From Hyphomonadaceae bacterium (GTDB lineage: Bacteria; Pseudomonadota; Alphaproteobacteria; Caulobacterales; Aquidulcibacteraceae), in NCBI GenBank assembly GCA_016791365.1, contig JAEUMT010000064.1, forward strand, positions 1-64,000: a stretch of 64,000 nt of DNA, written 5' to 3'. Of the stretch, positions 54,849-63,763 are shown one piece after another. The notes under the pieces are model-generated. The model was not told the origin of the DNA. It ran no database searches and was given only the letters and a program-made list of their open reading frames with translations. The stretch's first letter is position 1. The number at the start of each line of letters is the position of its first letter. The translations under genes were made by a program, and so were the position numbers.

Positions 54849-55844
54849 ATGTCGTTAAATCAACAGCATAGATTTTGCATTGCGCCTATGATGGATTGGA
54901 CGGATCGGCATTGCCGCGCGTTCCATCGCACGATGACGCGCGGCGCATTGCTTTATACCGAAATGCTCACCGCCGACGCGGTCATCCATGGCGATCGTGG
55001 GCGGCTGTTGGGTTATTCGGACGCTGAACATGCTGTCGCGCTGCAGCTTGGCGGCAGCGATCCCGCGAAGATGGCCGAAGCCGCCGCCATTGGCGCCGAT
55101 CTTGGTTATGACGAGATCAATCTCAACATCGGCTGCCCGTCCGACCGTGTGCAGTCCGGGCGCTTCGGCGCCTGCCTCATGCGCGAGCCCGATCTGGTCG
55201 CCAGGCTATGGTCCGCCGCTCAGGCGGCGGCGCCGCGGATTCAGGTCACGATCAAGTCGCGCATCGGCGTTGATGATCAGGATCCGAGAGCGGCGCTGTT
55301 CGCGCTCGTTGACGCCTGCGCGCGGGAGGGGTGTCAGAGTTTCACCGTGCATGCGCGCAAGGCATGGCTGAGCGGTTTGTCGCCGAAGGAAAATCGAGAC
55401 GTGCCGCCGCTCGACTATGCGCTCGTGCGCGAGCTGAAACGCGAACGGCCAGACCTTGAGATCATCCTCAACGGCGGATTGCGCGATCTGGATCACGCGC
55501 TTGCCGAGATGCACGGCGTTGATGGCGTCATGCTGGGCCGTTCCGCTTACCAGAACCCGGCTTTGTTGCTCGACGTCGATGCGCGCGTGTTCGGGCGGGA
55601 TCAGCCCTGCGCGACACGGGAGGCGGCGGTTGAAGCCTATATCCCGTACATTGAACGCAATCTCGCGGGCGGTTCGTCGCTGCATGCGATGACGCGGCAC
55701 ATGCTCGGCCTTTTTTCCTCGCGTCCTGGCGGTCGCTTGTGGCGGCGCGTTCTTTCCGAGCACGGCGTGCGCCCCGGCGCCGGCATTGAGGTGGTGCGCG
55801 AAGCGTTGGCGCAGGTCAGCCGGGCGCACGCGCGCGCCGCATGA
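54849..55844 (+). CDS. dusA: tRNA-dihydrouridine synthase DusA (hybrid 5' end)
   Basis: This 331-aa FMN enzyme reduces U20 of tRNAs to dihydrouridine. Visible motifs are IAPMMDWTDRHCRAFHR, YTEMLTADAVIHGD, ALQLGGSDP, NLNIGCPSDRVQSGRFGACLM (catalytic Cys near residue 100) and VKSRIGVDD-like IKSRIGVDDQD, then FTVHARKAWLSGLSPKENR and NGGL. The first 11 or so residues (MSLNQQHRFC) come from the element, replacing the original MSKVDRRFS. It is otherwise full length, so activity should persist. Confidence 0.95.
   Translation: MSLNQQHRFCIAPMMDWTDRHCRAFHRTMTRGALLYTEMLTADAVIHGDRGRLLGYSDAEHAVALQLGGSDPAKMAEAAAIGADLGYDEINLNIGCPSDRVQSGRFGACLMREPDLVARLWSAAQAAAPRIQVTIKSRIGVDDQDPRAALFALVDACAREGCQSFTVHARKAWLSGLSPKENRDVPPLDYALVRELKRERPDLEIILNGGLRDLDHALAEMHGVDGVMLGRSAYQNPALLLDVDARVFGRDQPCATREAAVEAYIPYIERNLAGGSSLHAMTRHMLGLFSSRPGGRLWRRVLSEHGVRPGAGIEVVREALAQVSRAHARAA
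54879..54900 (+). repeat. right attachment site (attR core) inside dusA
   Basis: The 22 bases match attL (7289-7310) with one difference. The core covers codons 11-17 of the present dusA, encoding IAPMMDW. DNA to the left belongs to the element, to the right to the host. Confidence 0.9.
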
Positions 55845-56656
55845 ATCCTGAACTTTTCTGGTTTGCGCTTGGTCTGACCGCGGCGGGGCTGGTCGCCGGT
55901 TTCGTTGGCGGGTTGTTCGGTATCGGCGGCGGCATTGTGATTGTGCCGGCGCTCTATTTTGTGTTCACCGCGCTTGGCGTCGATGAAGCGGTGCGCATGC
56001 ACGTCGCCGTCGGCACTTCGCTCTCGACCATCATCGCGACGTCATGGCGGTCGCTGGCGGCGCATACCAAAGCCGGCGCCGTTGATTTCGCGGTGCTACG
56101 ATCATGGACGCCGTGGATTTCGCTGGGAGCTTTGATTGGCGCTGTGACGGCCGGCGCCGTGAATACAGAAGTGCTGCTCATTATCTTCGGCGGCGGGCTC
56201 TTGCTGATCGCGGCGCAGATGGGTCTCGCCAATCCAAACTGGCGTTTGTTTGCGGAGTTGCCGACCGGCATGGTTCGCGCATTCATTGCGGGCGTGCTCG
56301 GTCTATTGTCGGCGATGATGGGCATTGGCGGCGGCGCTATCGGCGTCACGGTGATGACGCTGTGCGGCCGGCCAATTCATCAAGCGGTGGCGACGGCCTC
56401 CGGCTTCGGCGCCGCGATCGCGATCCCTGCCGTGATTGGCTACGCGGTCACCGGTTGGACTCGCGCGGGTTTGCCGCCGTTCTCGCTGGGCTTCGTCAAC
56501 GTGCCGGGCTTCATCTTTCTGGCGTTGTTGACAACACTCACGGCGCCGGTTGGCGCACGCCTGGCGCATCGATTGCCGCAGCTGACGTTGAAGCGCGCGT
56601 TCGCGGTGGTCCTTGCGCTGCTTGCCGCGAATATGCTGCGCGAAGCGTTCATCTGA
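55841..56656 (+). CDS. TauE/SafE-family sulfite/organosulfonate exporter
   Basis: This 271-aa protein has about eight membrane helices and the paired TauE motifs (VAGFVGGLFGIGGGIVIVPALYF near residue 17 and FIAGVLGLLSAMMGIGGGAIGVTVMTLCG near residue 150). The family exports sulfite or sulfoacetate. It overlaps dusA by ATGA. Substrate specificity cannot be deduced. Confidence 0.9.
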   Translation: MNPELFWFALGLTAAGLVAGFVGGLFGIGGGIVIVPALYFVFTALGVDEAVRMHVAVGTSLSTIIATSWRSLAAHTKAGAVDFAVLRSWTPWISLGALIGAVTAGAVNTEVLLIIFGGGLLLIAAQMGLANPNWRLFAELPTGMVRAFIAGVLGLLSAMMGIGGGAIGVTVMTLCGRPIHQAVATASGFGAAIAIPAVIGYAVTGWTRAGLPPFSLGFVNVPGFIFLALLTTLTAPVGARLAHRLPQLTLKRAFAVVLALLAANMLREAFI

Positions 56657-56873
56657 AAAACGAGGCGAGCCTTACCCAAAAGTCCGCGCCTTGCGCCAAG
56701 AGCAGCACGACCAAGAAGATCGCCGCCCACAACGCCAAGGAAAGCAGCACGCCTGGGCCTTTGGCATTGGCGTCAAGCGCGCGCCGCCGCGCCGACACGA
56801 CCGCGCCGCCAGCGAGGATGAGCGCCATCGCCGCCCAGATCAGTGTTTGAAGATCGAGACCGTTGCCGATCAC
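56649..56873 (-). CDS. small two-helix membrane protein
   Basis: This 74-aa protein has two hydrophobic helices (LIWAAMALILAGGAVVSA, VLLSLALWAAIFLVVLLL) and a basic loop (ARRRALDANAKG). It resembles small conserved membrane proteins of alphaproteobacteria but I know of no function. It overlaps the DUF1289 gene by 4 bases and converges on the TauE gene with 8 bases of overlap. Confidence 0.7.
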   Translation of the reverse strand: MIGNGLDLQTLIWAAMALILAGGAVVSARRRALDANAKGPGVLLSLALWAAIFLVVLLLAQGADFWVRLASFFR

Positions 56874-57058
56874 GGCGCTGGCGCCGGGGCCGTCAGCCGG
56901 CCCGCTAGTTCCGCCATGATCGCCCTGCGCTCGTCTTCATCCATCCGGCCCCAGCGCGCTATTTCGGGCAGGGTGCGGCCGCATCCGATGCATTGGTTGG
57001 TCATGCCGCTCACAGCGCAGACTTTGATGCAGGGCGTGGAGATCGGCTGAGCGGACAT
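56870..57058 (-). CDS. DUF1289 family protein
   Basis: This 62-aa protein has the DUF1289 cysteine pattern (TPCIKVCAVSGMTNQCIGCGRTLPEIARW), likely a small metal-binding fold. The function is unknown. ATG 57058 starts at the family N-terminus; the reading from 57100 adds 14 unrelated residues. Confidence 0.88.
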   Translation of the reverse strand: MSAQPISTPCIKVCAVSGMTNQCIGCGRTLPEIARWGRMDEDERRAIMAELAGRLTAPAPAP

Positions 57059-57274
57059 CGCAAAGCTAGCTAAGCGCTTGAAAAGCAGCGCGCAAATCAA
57101 CCTCTTTACCCTATGTATCGATTTTCGATAAATTCACATTGACTATCGATGCGCCTTATCGTATATCGATATCAGCCTGAAATCGCGGCAAGGACGCATC
57201 CAACGCCAGCCGGCGCTGCATCCAAGAAGCGAGACGGGCTGGAAGGCTAAACCAGTTATTGGAGGGACTATCTG

Positions 57275-57625
57275 ATGCGTTTCGCTCTCATCGCCACCAC
57301 CGCCGCTGCTGTGGTCGCCGTTCCGTTCGCGCTTGCCGCGGCGGGGCCGCAGATGTCGAGCAGCGAGTTCATCGAGGCCGTGCGCTGCACGGCTTACGAG
57401 GATGTCGCCGGCGCCCGGGTCTCGGAGGCCAAATACCAGTTGAACGCCGAGGGCGCGCGCCAATCGGCCGAAACCTTCGCTGCGGCCAGGGCAGCCGCGA
57501 GCGCGGTCGCTCGCCAAGCCGTGAACAGCCAAACCCCCGCCGATCAGGCTATGCTCCGGTCGCAGCGAGCCGCCGCCTGCTCACAAGAGCTGGCAATCGG
57601 CGCGGGGGAAGATAACGAAGCCTAA
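57275..57625 (+). CDS. secreted hypothetical protein
   Basis: This 116-aa protein has a signal peptide (FALIATTAAAVVAVPFALAAAG) and an Ala-rich mature part with two cysteines that could bond (VRCTAYEDV and AAACSQELA). No family is recognised. GGAGGGAC at 57260-57267 precedes the ATG. The gap 57101-57274 contains AT-rich promoter-like sequence (TATCGATTTTCGATAAATTC with several CGATA repeats). Confidence 0.7.
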   Translation: MRFALIATTAAAVVAVPFALAAAGPQMSSSEFIEAVRCTAYEDVAGARVSEAKYQLNAEGARQSAETFAAARAAASAVARQAVNSQTPADQAMLRSQRAAACSQELAIGAGEDNEA

Positions 57626-57679
57626 GGCTCGCAACAGCGCGCGGGTCCGCTTGAAGGCTCGCGCGCGGAGGGGAGAGAC

Positions 57680-57958
57680 ATGAGAGTGTTGGTTTTGGCC
57701 GGTCTGATGACTGCCGCCACAGTGTCGTTCGCGGCCGCCGAAGAGAGCGTGATCGATTGCCAGTTCACCGATGTGAGCAGGGCGCAGGCCGATCAGCGTC
57801 TCGACCAACCGCCCGCCGCGCCGACGCCCACGGCGCGTCCGGTGATCGTGCAGCGTGAAGCAGCGGAAGCGCCGCGCCCGGCCACGGCCGCCGAACGGCG
57901 CCGCAGCGGCAAGCCAATCCCGGACGCGCAATTGATCCAGCCGCGCGGCGCGCTCTGA
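57680..57958 (+). CDS. secreted hypothetical protein, Pro/Ala-rich
   Basis: This 92-aa protein has a signal peptide (LVLAGLMTAATVSFAAAE) and a Pro/Ala-rich, charged mature part ending in KPIPDAQLIQPRGAL. No family is recognised. GGAGGGGAG lies 7 nt before the ATG, which supports a real gene. Confidence 0.65.
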   Translation: MRVLVLAGLMTAATVSFAAAEESVIDCQFTDVSRAQADQRLDQPPAAPTPTARPVIVQREAAEAPRPATAAERRRSGKPIPDAQLIQPRGAL

Positions 57959-58026
57959 GTTGAAGCCAAATCGAGTGTGTCTATAGTCGCCGCTGCGCAT
58001 GGTCGCGCGCGTGGGCCTGACACATC

Positions 58027-59214
58027 ATGGATCTGAATTTTTCGAAGGAAGAGATCGCGTTCCGCAATGAGGTGCGCGCGTTCATCGATGAGAATTATCC
58101 GAAGCACTTGAAAGGCAAGGTGCTGCGCGAAGACCTCTCGAAGGACGACTTCCTCGCCTGGCACAAAATCCTCGGCAAGAAGGGGTGGTCGGCGCCGGCT
58201 TGGCCGAAGGAATATGGCGGCACCGGCTGGACCGCGACGCAACGCTACATCTGGCTCGAAGAGAACGCGCGCGGCGAGACGATTCCGCCGTTGCCGTTTG
58301 GCGTCTCGATGGTCGGTCCCGTTATCTACACGTTCGGCACGCCTGAGCAGAAGCAGCGCTATCTGCCGGGCATCCTTTCGGGCGATGTCTGGTGGTGCCA
58401 GGGATACTCTGAACCTGGCGCCGGCTCCGACCTAGCGTCTTTGAAGACGCGCGCCGTCCGCGAGGGCGACCATTACATCGTCAACGGCCAGAAGACCTGG
58501 ACCACGCTCGGCCAGCACGCCGACTGGGGCTTCTTCCTCGTCCGCACCGATCCGGGTGCGAAAGCGCAAGAAGGCATTTCCTTCTTGCTTATCGACATGA
58601 AGTCGCCCGGCGTTTCCGTGCGCCCGATCAAGCTGCTCGACGGCGGTTACGAGGTAAACGACGTTTTCCTTGAGAACGTGAAGGTGCCGGTCGATCAACG
58701 CATCTACGAAGAAAACAAAGGCTGGACCTGCGCCAAATTCCTGCTCGCGCACGAGCGCGCCGGCATCGCCGGCGTCGCGCGCTCGAAGCGCAATGTCGAG
58801 CGTCTGAAATCGATCGCCAAAGCCGAGATCGGCGATGACGGCAAACCGCTCATCGAAGACGACGAATTCCAGCGCAAGCTCAGCGAACTCGAGATCGATC
58901 TTTCGGCGCTGGAGATGACCGAGTTGCGCACATTGGCGCGCGAGCAAGCCGGCAAGGGCCCCGGCCCCGAAAGCTCGCTGCTGAAAATCAAAGGCACCGA
59001 AATCCAGCAGCGCCTCACCGAGCTCACGCTCGAAGCCGTCGGCAATTACGCGCAGCCTTATCCGCGCGGGTTGGGCGGCAACGAGTTTGCGGTCGGTCCG
59101 GAATATTCGGGCGCTGCGGCGCCCGTGTACTTCAACTGGCGCAAAGCCTCGATCTATGGCGGCTCCAACGAAATCCAACGCAACATCATCGCGAAGATGG
59201 TGCTGGGGCTTTGA
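58027..59214 (+). CDS. acyl-CoA dehydrogenase family protein (first)
   Basis: This 395-aa FAD enzyme has the family order: helical N-domain (DLNFSKEEIAFRNEVRAFIDENYPKHL), middle FAD site (WWCQGYSEPGAGSDLASLKTRA, VNGQKTWTTLGQHADWGF), and the C-domain (GGSNEIQRNIIAKMVLGL). It probably works with the next gene on one substrate, perhaps steroid or branched acyl-CoA, as adjacent pairs often do. The substrate is inferred only weakly. No Glu base is assigned. Confidence 0.92.
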   Translation: MDLNFSKEEIAFRNEVRAFIDENYPKHLKGKVLREDLSKDDFLAWHKILGKKGWSAPAWPKEYGGTGWTATQRYIWLEENARGETIPPLPFGVSMVGPVIYTFGTPEQKQRYLPGILSGDVWWCQGYSEPGAGSDLASLKTRAVREGDHYIVNGQKTWTTLGQHADWGFFLVRTDPGAKAQEGISFLLIDMKSPGVSVRPIKLLDGGYEVNDVFLENVKVPVDQRIYEENKGWTCAKFLLAHERAGIAGVARSKRNVERLKSIAKAEIGDDGKPLIEDDEFQRKLSELEIDLSALEMTELRTLAREQAGKGPGPESSLLKIKGTEIQQRLTELTLEAVGNYAQPYPRGLGGNEFAVGPEYSGAAAPVYFNWRKASIYGGSNEIQRNIIAKMVLGL

Positions 59215-59250
59215 TGGCCTCGCAAACAATAAGAATACGGGAAACGCGCG

Positions 59251-60393
59251 ATGAACTTTGACTACACCGACGAACAGAATGCCATTCGTGACTCGCTCTC
59301 GAAGTGGGCGCAGCAGCAATACGATTTCGACAAGCGCCGCGAAGCACTGAAGAGCGAAGGCGCGTGGAAGTCCAATTGGGCGACGTTTGCTGAACTCGGC
59401 CTGTTGATGGCGCCAATCGCGGAAGAGTATGGCGGCCTTGGCGGCGGCCCGATCGATGTTAGCGTCGTCGCCGAAGAGTTTGGCAAGGCGCTCGTTGTGG
59501 AGCCCTATATTCCGACTGTGGTGATCGGCGGCGGCGCGCTCAAATACGCCGGCAGCGCCGCGCAGAAAGAAGAGCAACTCAACGCCATCGCCAGCGGCGA
59601 ACGCGTCATCGCCTTCGCGCAAGCCGAGCCGAAGAGCCGCTGGGCGCTGAACGATGTGTCCACGACCGCGAAGAAAGATGGCGCAGGCTATGTGCTCAAC
59701 GGTCAAAAGGCCGTCGTGCTCGGCGCGCCGCAGGCTGATCATTTGCTCGTCACCGCGCGCACGGGCGGCGGTCAGCGCGATTCCAAGGGCGTCTCGCTCT
59801 TTCTCGTGCCGAAGAACGCCAAGGGCGTGACGACGCGTGACTATCCGACCATGGACGATACGCGCGCCTCGGAAGTCTATTTCGAAAACGTCAGTGTCGG
59901 CGCCGAGGCGCTGCTTGGCGCCGCCGATGGCGCGCTGCCGGTGATCGAACGCATCGTCGATGAAGCCAACGCCGCATACAATCATGAGGCCGTCGGCTGC
60001 ATGCGCATGATGACCGATCTGACGCGCGAGTACGCCAAGACGCGCCAGCAATTCGGCAAACCGATCGCCACTTTCCAGGTGCTGCAACACCGCATGGTCG
60101 ACATGTTCATGGCGGCTGAGGAAAGCTACTCGATGGCGCTGCGCGCCACGATCAAGCTCCACGAAAGCGATGAGGAGCGGTCGAAGGCGGTGGCTGCCGC
60201 GAAGGTTTCGATCGGCAAGCACTCGCGTTTCGTCGGCCAGGCGGCGGTGCAAATTCACGGCGGCATGGGCGTCACCGACGAAATGCGCGTCGGCCACTAT
60301 TTCAAGCGCACGACAATGCTCGACGCCACTTTCGGCAATGTCGATTATCACCTGCGCCGGTTTACGGCGTTGAACGCGAAGGCGGCGGCTTAA
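59251..60393 (+). CDS. acyl-CoA dehydrogenase family protein (second)
   Basis: This 380-aa protein is a diverged paralog (MNFDYTDEQNAIRDSLSKWAQQQYDFDKRR, IAFAQAEPKSRWALNDVSTTAKKDG, VLNGQKAVVLGAPQADHLLV, VQIHGGMGVTDEMRVGHYFKR). The pair lies 36 bases apart and should be cotranscribed; heteromeric acyl-CoA dehydrogenases are known. Whether this one has a catalytic base was not determined. Confidence 0.92.
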   Translation: MNFDYTDEQNAIRDSLSKWAQQQYDFDKRREALKSEGAWKSNWATFAELGLLMAPIAEEYGGLGGGPIDVSVVAEEFGKALVVEPYIPTVVIGGGALKYAGSAAQKEEQLNAIASGERVIAFAQAEPKSRWALNDVSTTAKKDGAGYVLNGQKAVVLGAPQADHLLVTARTGGGQRDSKGVSLFLVPKNAKGVTTRDYPTMDDTRASEVYFENVSVGAEALLGAADGALPVIERIVDEANAAYNHEAVGCMRMMTDLTREYAKTRQQFGKPIATFQVLQHRMVDMFMAAEESYSMALRATIKLHESDEERSKAVAAAKVSIGKHSRFVGQAAVQIHGGMGVTDEMRVGHYFKRTTMLDATFGNVDYHLRRFTALNAKAAA

Positions 60394-60394
60394 G

Positions 60395-60440
60395 CACCCG
60401 TTCCCGGGACGATGCGCAGCATCGGGCCCAGGAACGGGTG
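60395..60440. terminator. bidirectional terminator between convergent genes
   Basis: cacccgttcc (60395-60404) and ggaacgggtg (60431-60440) form a perfect 10-bp stem, with an inner hairpin cgatgc-gca-gcatcg. It fills the interval between two convergent stop codons. Confidence 0.8.
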
Positions 60441-62216
60441 TTAGGCGGTCCGTCTTCTAAATACCCGCCGCACCAGCCAGATCACGCCGCTAAGCAACAG
60501 CAACGCACCGAGTCCAATCCCCGCGAAGATCCACCAATAGCGCTGGTAGGTCTTCATCCGCGTGTTGTGCGCGACTTGCGCTTGCGGATCGTAGCCGGGC
60601 GGCAGATCGAGCACGCCATTGCGCTGCGCGTAGGCGTGATAGTCGGCGCGCATCGAGGCGACCAAGTCGGGCTGTTCGGCGGCGAGGTTGGTGGTTTCGC
60701 CTGGGTCGGCGACGATGTTGTAGAGCCGCCATGAATCATCCCCGAGCGGCAGAGGTGTGCGCACCAATTTGTAGTCGCCGCGATAGAGCGCCGAGTGGCC
60801 CGACACCTCCACGCCAAGCGGTGTGTCGGCATCGCGCACAAACGTCGCTTGCCCGTTCAGCAGCGGGTTCATGCTGACGCCGTCCATCGCCGGCGCATCG
60901 AGCGGCACGCCCGCGCGCTCCAGCAGAGTGGGCGTCACATCGGTCACGAAGGCGCGCGCATCGATCCGCGCCGGCGCGATGCCCGGCCCCGCGATGATGA
61001 ACGGCACATGCAGCCCGCCTTCGCCTGCTGTGAACTTGAACAATGAGCCTGTACCGGTCGCGTTTGCATTCTCAGGCCCGATCATCACGAACGAGCCGCG
61101 TTCACCCAAATTTTCGATCTGGCGCGTATAACCAGTTAGCCGCATCCAACGCCGGAAGTCCGCATCGGCGATCGGGTTGCTCGGCTCCGGCCCGTTATCG
61201 GATGTCACGATAAAGATCGTGTTCTCCGCCAGCCCGCGGCTCCGCAGATAGGCGATGAAGCGCCCGATATGGTGATCCATCGCCTCGATCATGCCGGCGT
61301 GGACTTCCATGCTGCGCGCATAGAGCGCCTGCTCGTCGTTGGAGATCGCTGACCACGGCCGGAAGCTCGGGTGTGGGGCATCGATCCGCGCCGTCGCCGG
61401 CAGCAAACCCAAATCTTGCGCGCGCCGCCAGCGCTGCGCCCGCAATTGCTCCCAGCCGCCGTCATACACGCCGCGATAATGATCGCGATATTCCGCCGGC
61501 GCCTGCACTGGAATGTGCACCGCTTGAAATGCGAGATATGCAAAGAACGGCTGGTTCGCGTCGTTCGCATTCGCATTGGCGTCCATGTAGTGGATCATGC
61601 GATCGACGATGAACTCGCTTGAGTAGAAGTTCTCCGGCAGGTGCGCGCGCTGACCGTTCTCGAACCAATCGGCCGTCGCGTAGTACGGCACGTACGTGCG
61701 CTCTTCCCAATTGTCAGCGCCCGACGCGTCGAGCACGAACGAATGGTCGAAGCCGTGTGAGTTGGGGAGATCGCCTTCGCCATGGCCCAAGTGCCACTTG
61801 CCGGTGGCGTATGTGCGATATCCATTGCGCTGCAAGCGCGTCGCAAGCGTGACGACGCCAGGTTCAAGTCGCATCGTGTAGCCGGGGCGGCCGCGCATCG
61901 CCGGCGGCAGCACTTCGATGATCGTCGAATGGCCGGTGCGATGGTTGTCCATCCCTGTCAGCAGCATCGCGCGCGACGGCGAACACAGCGGCGAGGAATA
62001 ATAACGCGAGAATTGCGCGCCGCGCTGCGCCAGCGCGTCGATGTTCGGCGTTCGCGCTTCGCCTCCGTAGGCGCCGAGATCGGTGAAACCGACATCGTCG
62101 GCGACAATCACGACGATGTTCGGACGTTGTTGTTGGGCGTCGGCTGCTGATGTCGCGCATGCAATCAGCGCCAGGGTCGCCAATGTTCGGTGCGCCCAGC
62201 CCCCGATTTTCCCCAT
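60441..62216 (-). CDS. secreted arylsulfatase-type sulfatase
   Basis: This 591-aa protein has a signal peptide (LATLALIACATSAADAQ), the sulfatase start (RPNIVVIVADDVGFTDLGAYGGE), the formylglycine motif SSPLCSPSRAMLLTGMDNHRTG with the Cys to be oxidised, and metal sites including TSDNGPEPSN. A C-terminal membrane helix (WWIFAGIGLGALLLLSGVIWLVRRVFRR) suggests anchoring. It would hydrolyse sulfate esters in the periplasm. GGAGG lies 8 nt before ATG 62216. Confidence 0.92.
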   Translation of the reverse strand: MGKIGGWAHRTLATLALIACATSAADAQQQRPNIVVIVADDVGFTDLGAYGGEARTPNIDALAQRGAQFSRYYSSPLCSPSRAMLLTGMDNHRTGHSTIIEVLPPAMRGRPGYTMRLEPGVVTLATRLQRNGYRTYATGKWHLGHGEGDLPNSHGFDHSFVLDASGADNWEERTYVPYYATADWFENGQRAHLPENFYSSEFIVDRMIHYMDANANANDANQPFFAYLAFQAVHIPVQAPAEYRDHYRGVYDGGWEQLRAQRWRRAQDLGLLPATARIDAPHPSFRPWSAISNDEQALYARSMEVHAGMIEAMDHHIGRFIAYLRSRGLAENTIFIVTSDNGPEPSNPIADADFRRWMRLTGYTRQIENLGERGSFVMIGPENANATGTGSLFKFTAGEGGLHVPFIIAGPGIAPARIDARAFVTDVTPTLLERAGVPLDAPAMDGVSMNPLLNGQATFVRDADTPLGVEVSGHSALYRGDYKLVRTPLPLGDDSWRLYNIVADPGETTNLAAEQPDLVASMRADYHAYAQRNGVLDLPPGYDPQAQVAHNTRMKTYQRYWWIFAGIGLGALLLLSGVIWLVRRVFRRRTA

Positions 62217-62332
62217 ATCGTCCGCCTCCGTGCGGACCATGGGTACGGGAGCCCGGAACGGGCGTAAAGCGGCTGCACAACGGTGTCCGAATCCGGCGAG
62301 ACGAGCGGGGCGAAACGGCCCATATTCGCCCT

Positions 62333-63763
62333 ATGATGTTGGACGCCGATACCTGCCACGCGGCATGCGACGCGAAAGACCGCCGGTTTGACGGGCGCTT
62401 CTATGTTGGCGTGCTGTCGACCGGCATCTATTGCCGCTGCATCTGTCCGGCGCGCACGCCAAAGCGCGTGAACCGCACCTTCTGGCCGTCCGCCGCCGCC
62501 GCCGAAGCCGCCGGTTTCCGTCCATGTCTCCTGTGCCGTCCGGAACGCGCGCCTGGGCTTGCGCCGATCGACGCGCCAGCGCGCCTGGCGGCTGCCGCCT
62601 ATGCACGTATCGAAGCCGGCGCGCTCGAAGAACATGGACTGGAAGCGCTTGCCGACGGTCTCGGCGTCACGTCGCGCCATCTACGCCGCGTGATGAACGC
62701 GCAGTTCGGCGCAAGCCCGATCGAGATCGCGCAGACCGGCCGCTTGCTTGCAGCGCGGCGTTTGCTCAATGAGACCGCGCTCTCGATCACCGAGATTGCG
62801 TTCGCTTCCGGCTTCCGCTCGCTGCGCCGTTTCAACGCGACGATGAAAGACCGCTATGGCGCGCCGCCCTCGAAGATGCGCGGTCGCAAAGCGCTGACCC
62901 GTGGCGAGACCTTCACCGTCAGCCTGTCGCCGCGCGGCGACTACAACATCGCGCCGATGCTCGACTTTCTCGGCACGCGCGCCTTGCCCGGAGTCGAGCG
63001 CGCCAATGGGAAGACCTACGCACGCGTTCTGAAGTGGGGTGATGCGCTCGGCTGGCTAGAGGTCGGCATGGGTCCGAAAGGCCTGGCGTTGACGCTGTCA
63101 GAAAACCTCGCGCCGCATCTGCGCCCACTCGTGGCGAATGTTCGCGGCGCCTTCGATCTCGACGCGGAAATGACCGCCGTCGACGCGCATCTGGCAACCG
63201 ACGCCTCGCTCGCAAGAGATGTAAAGCGCGAACCTGGTGTTCGCGTCCCCGGCGCGCTGGATGGCTTTGAAACGGCAATCCGCGCCGTGCTCGGCCAACA
63301 AGTGACGGTGCAGGGCGCGCGCACGCTCACCGAACGCCTGGTCGCCAAGTACGGCGCCCCGCTGGAGCGCGGCCCCGAAGGATTGGACCGCGCATTTCCG
63401 GATGCGATGGCGCTCGCGAACGCGGGCGCGGCGGCAATTGCCAAGATCGGCCTGCCGATGAAGCGCGCCGAAACGCTGCATCGTCTCGCGGTCGCTTCTT
63501 GCGACGGCAAATTGCCGCTTGCACGCGGCGCCATCGCTTCGGGGCGCGCCGCCCTCGCAGAAATCTCCGGCATTGGCCCGTGGACGATTGAGTACGTCGC
63601 TATGCGTGCGCTCGGCGATCCCGACGCGTACCCTGCCACCGACATCGCGCTCATCAACGCGCTCGGCCGCAAGGGCGAGACGCTCGAACACTTGAAGCCA
63701 TGGCGTGCGTATGCCGCGATCCGCTTGTGGCGGCGCATCGCCAAGAAAGGAATTCAGACATGA
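62333..63763 (+). CDS. alkA: Ada/AlkA-type DNA-repair protein
   Basis: The 476-aa protein joins an N-terminal Ada zinc domain (FYVGVLSTGIYCRCICPARTPKRVNRTFWPS...FRPCLLCRPE), an AraC-type HTH (LEALADGLGVTSRHLRRVMNAQFGASPIEIAQTGRLLAARRLL, SITEIAFASGFRSLRRFNATM) and an AlkA glycosylase with HhH and catalytic Asp (AEISGIGPWTIEYVAMRALGDPDAYPATDIALINAL). It may both sense methylation and excise 3-methyladenine. ATG 62333 or 62336 is the start. Confidence 0.9.
   Translation: MMLDADTCHAACDAKDRRFDGRFYVGVLSTGIYCRCICPARTPKRVNRTFWPSAAAAEAAGFRPCLLCRPERAPGLAPIDAPARLAAAAYARIEAGALEEHGLEALADGLGVTSRHLRRVMNAQFGASPIEIAQTGRLLAARRLLNETALSITEIAFASGFRSLRRFNATMKDRYGAPPSKMRGRKALTRGETFTVSLSPRGDYNIAPMLDFLGTRALPGVERANGKTYARVLKWGDALGWLEVGMGPKGLALTLSENLAPHLRPLVANVRGAFDLDAEMTAVDAHLATDASLARDVKREPGVRVPGALDGFETAIRAVLGQQVTVQGARTLTERLVAKYGAPLERGPEGLDRAFPDAMALANAGAAAIAKIGLPMKRAETLHRLAVASCDGKLPLARGAIASGRAALAEISGIGPWTIEYVAMRALGDPDAYPATDIALINALGRKGETLEHLKPWRAYAAIRLWRRIAKKGIQT

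Noticed and set aside
58432-60351. 639-codon minus-strand open frame across both acyl-CoA dehydrogenase genes
   Set aside because: It is the complement of two well-conserved genes and shows no family motif.
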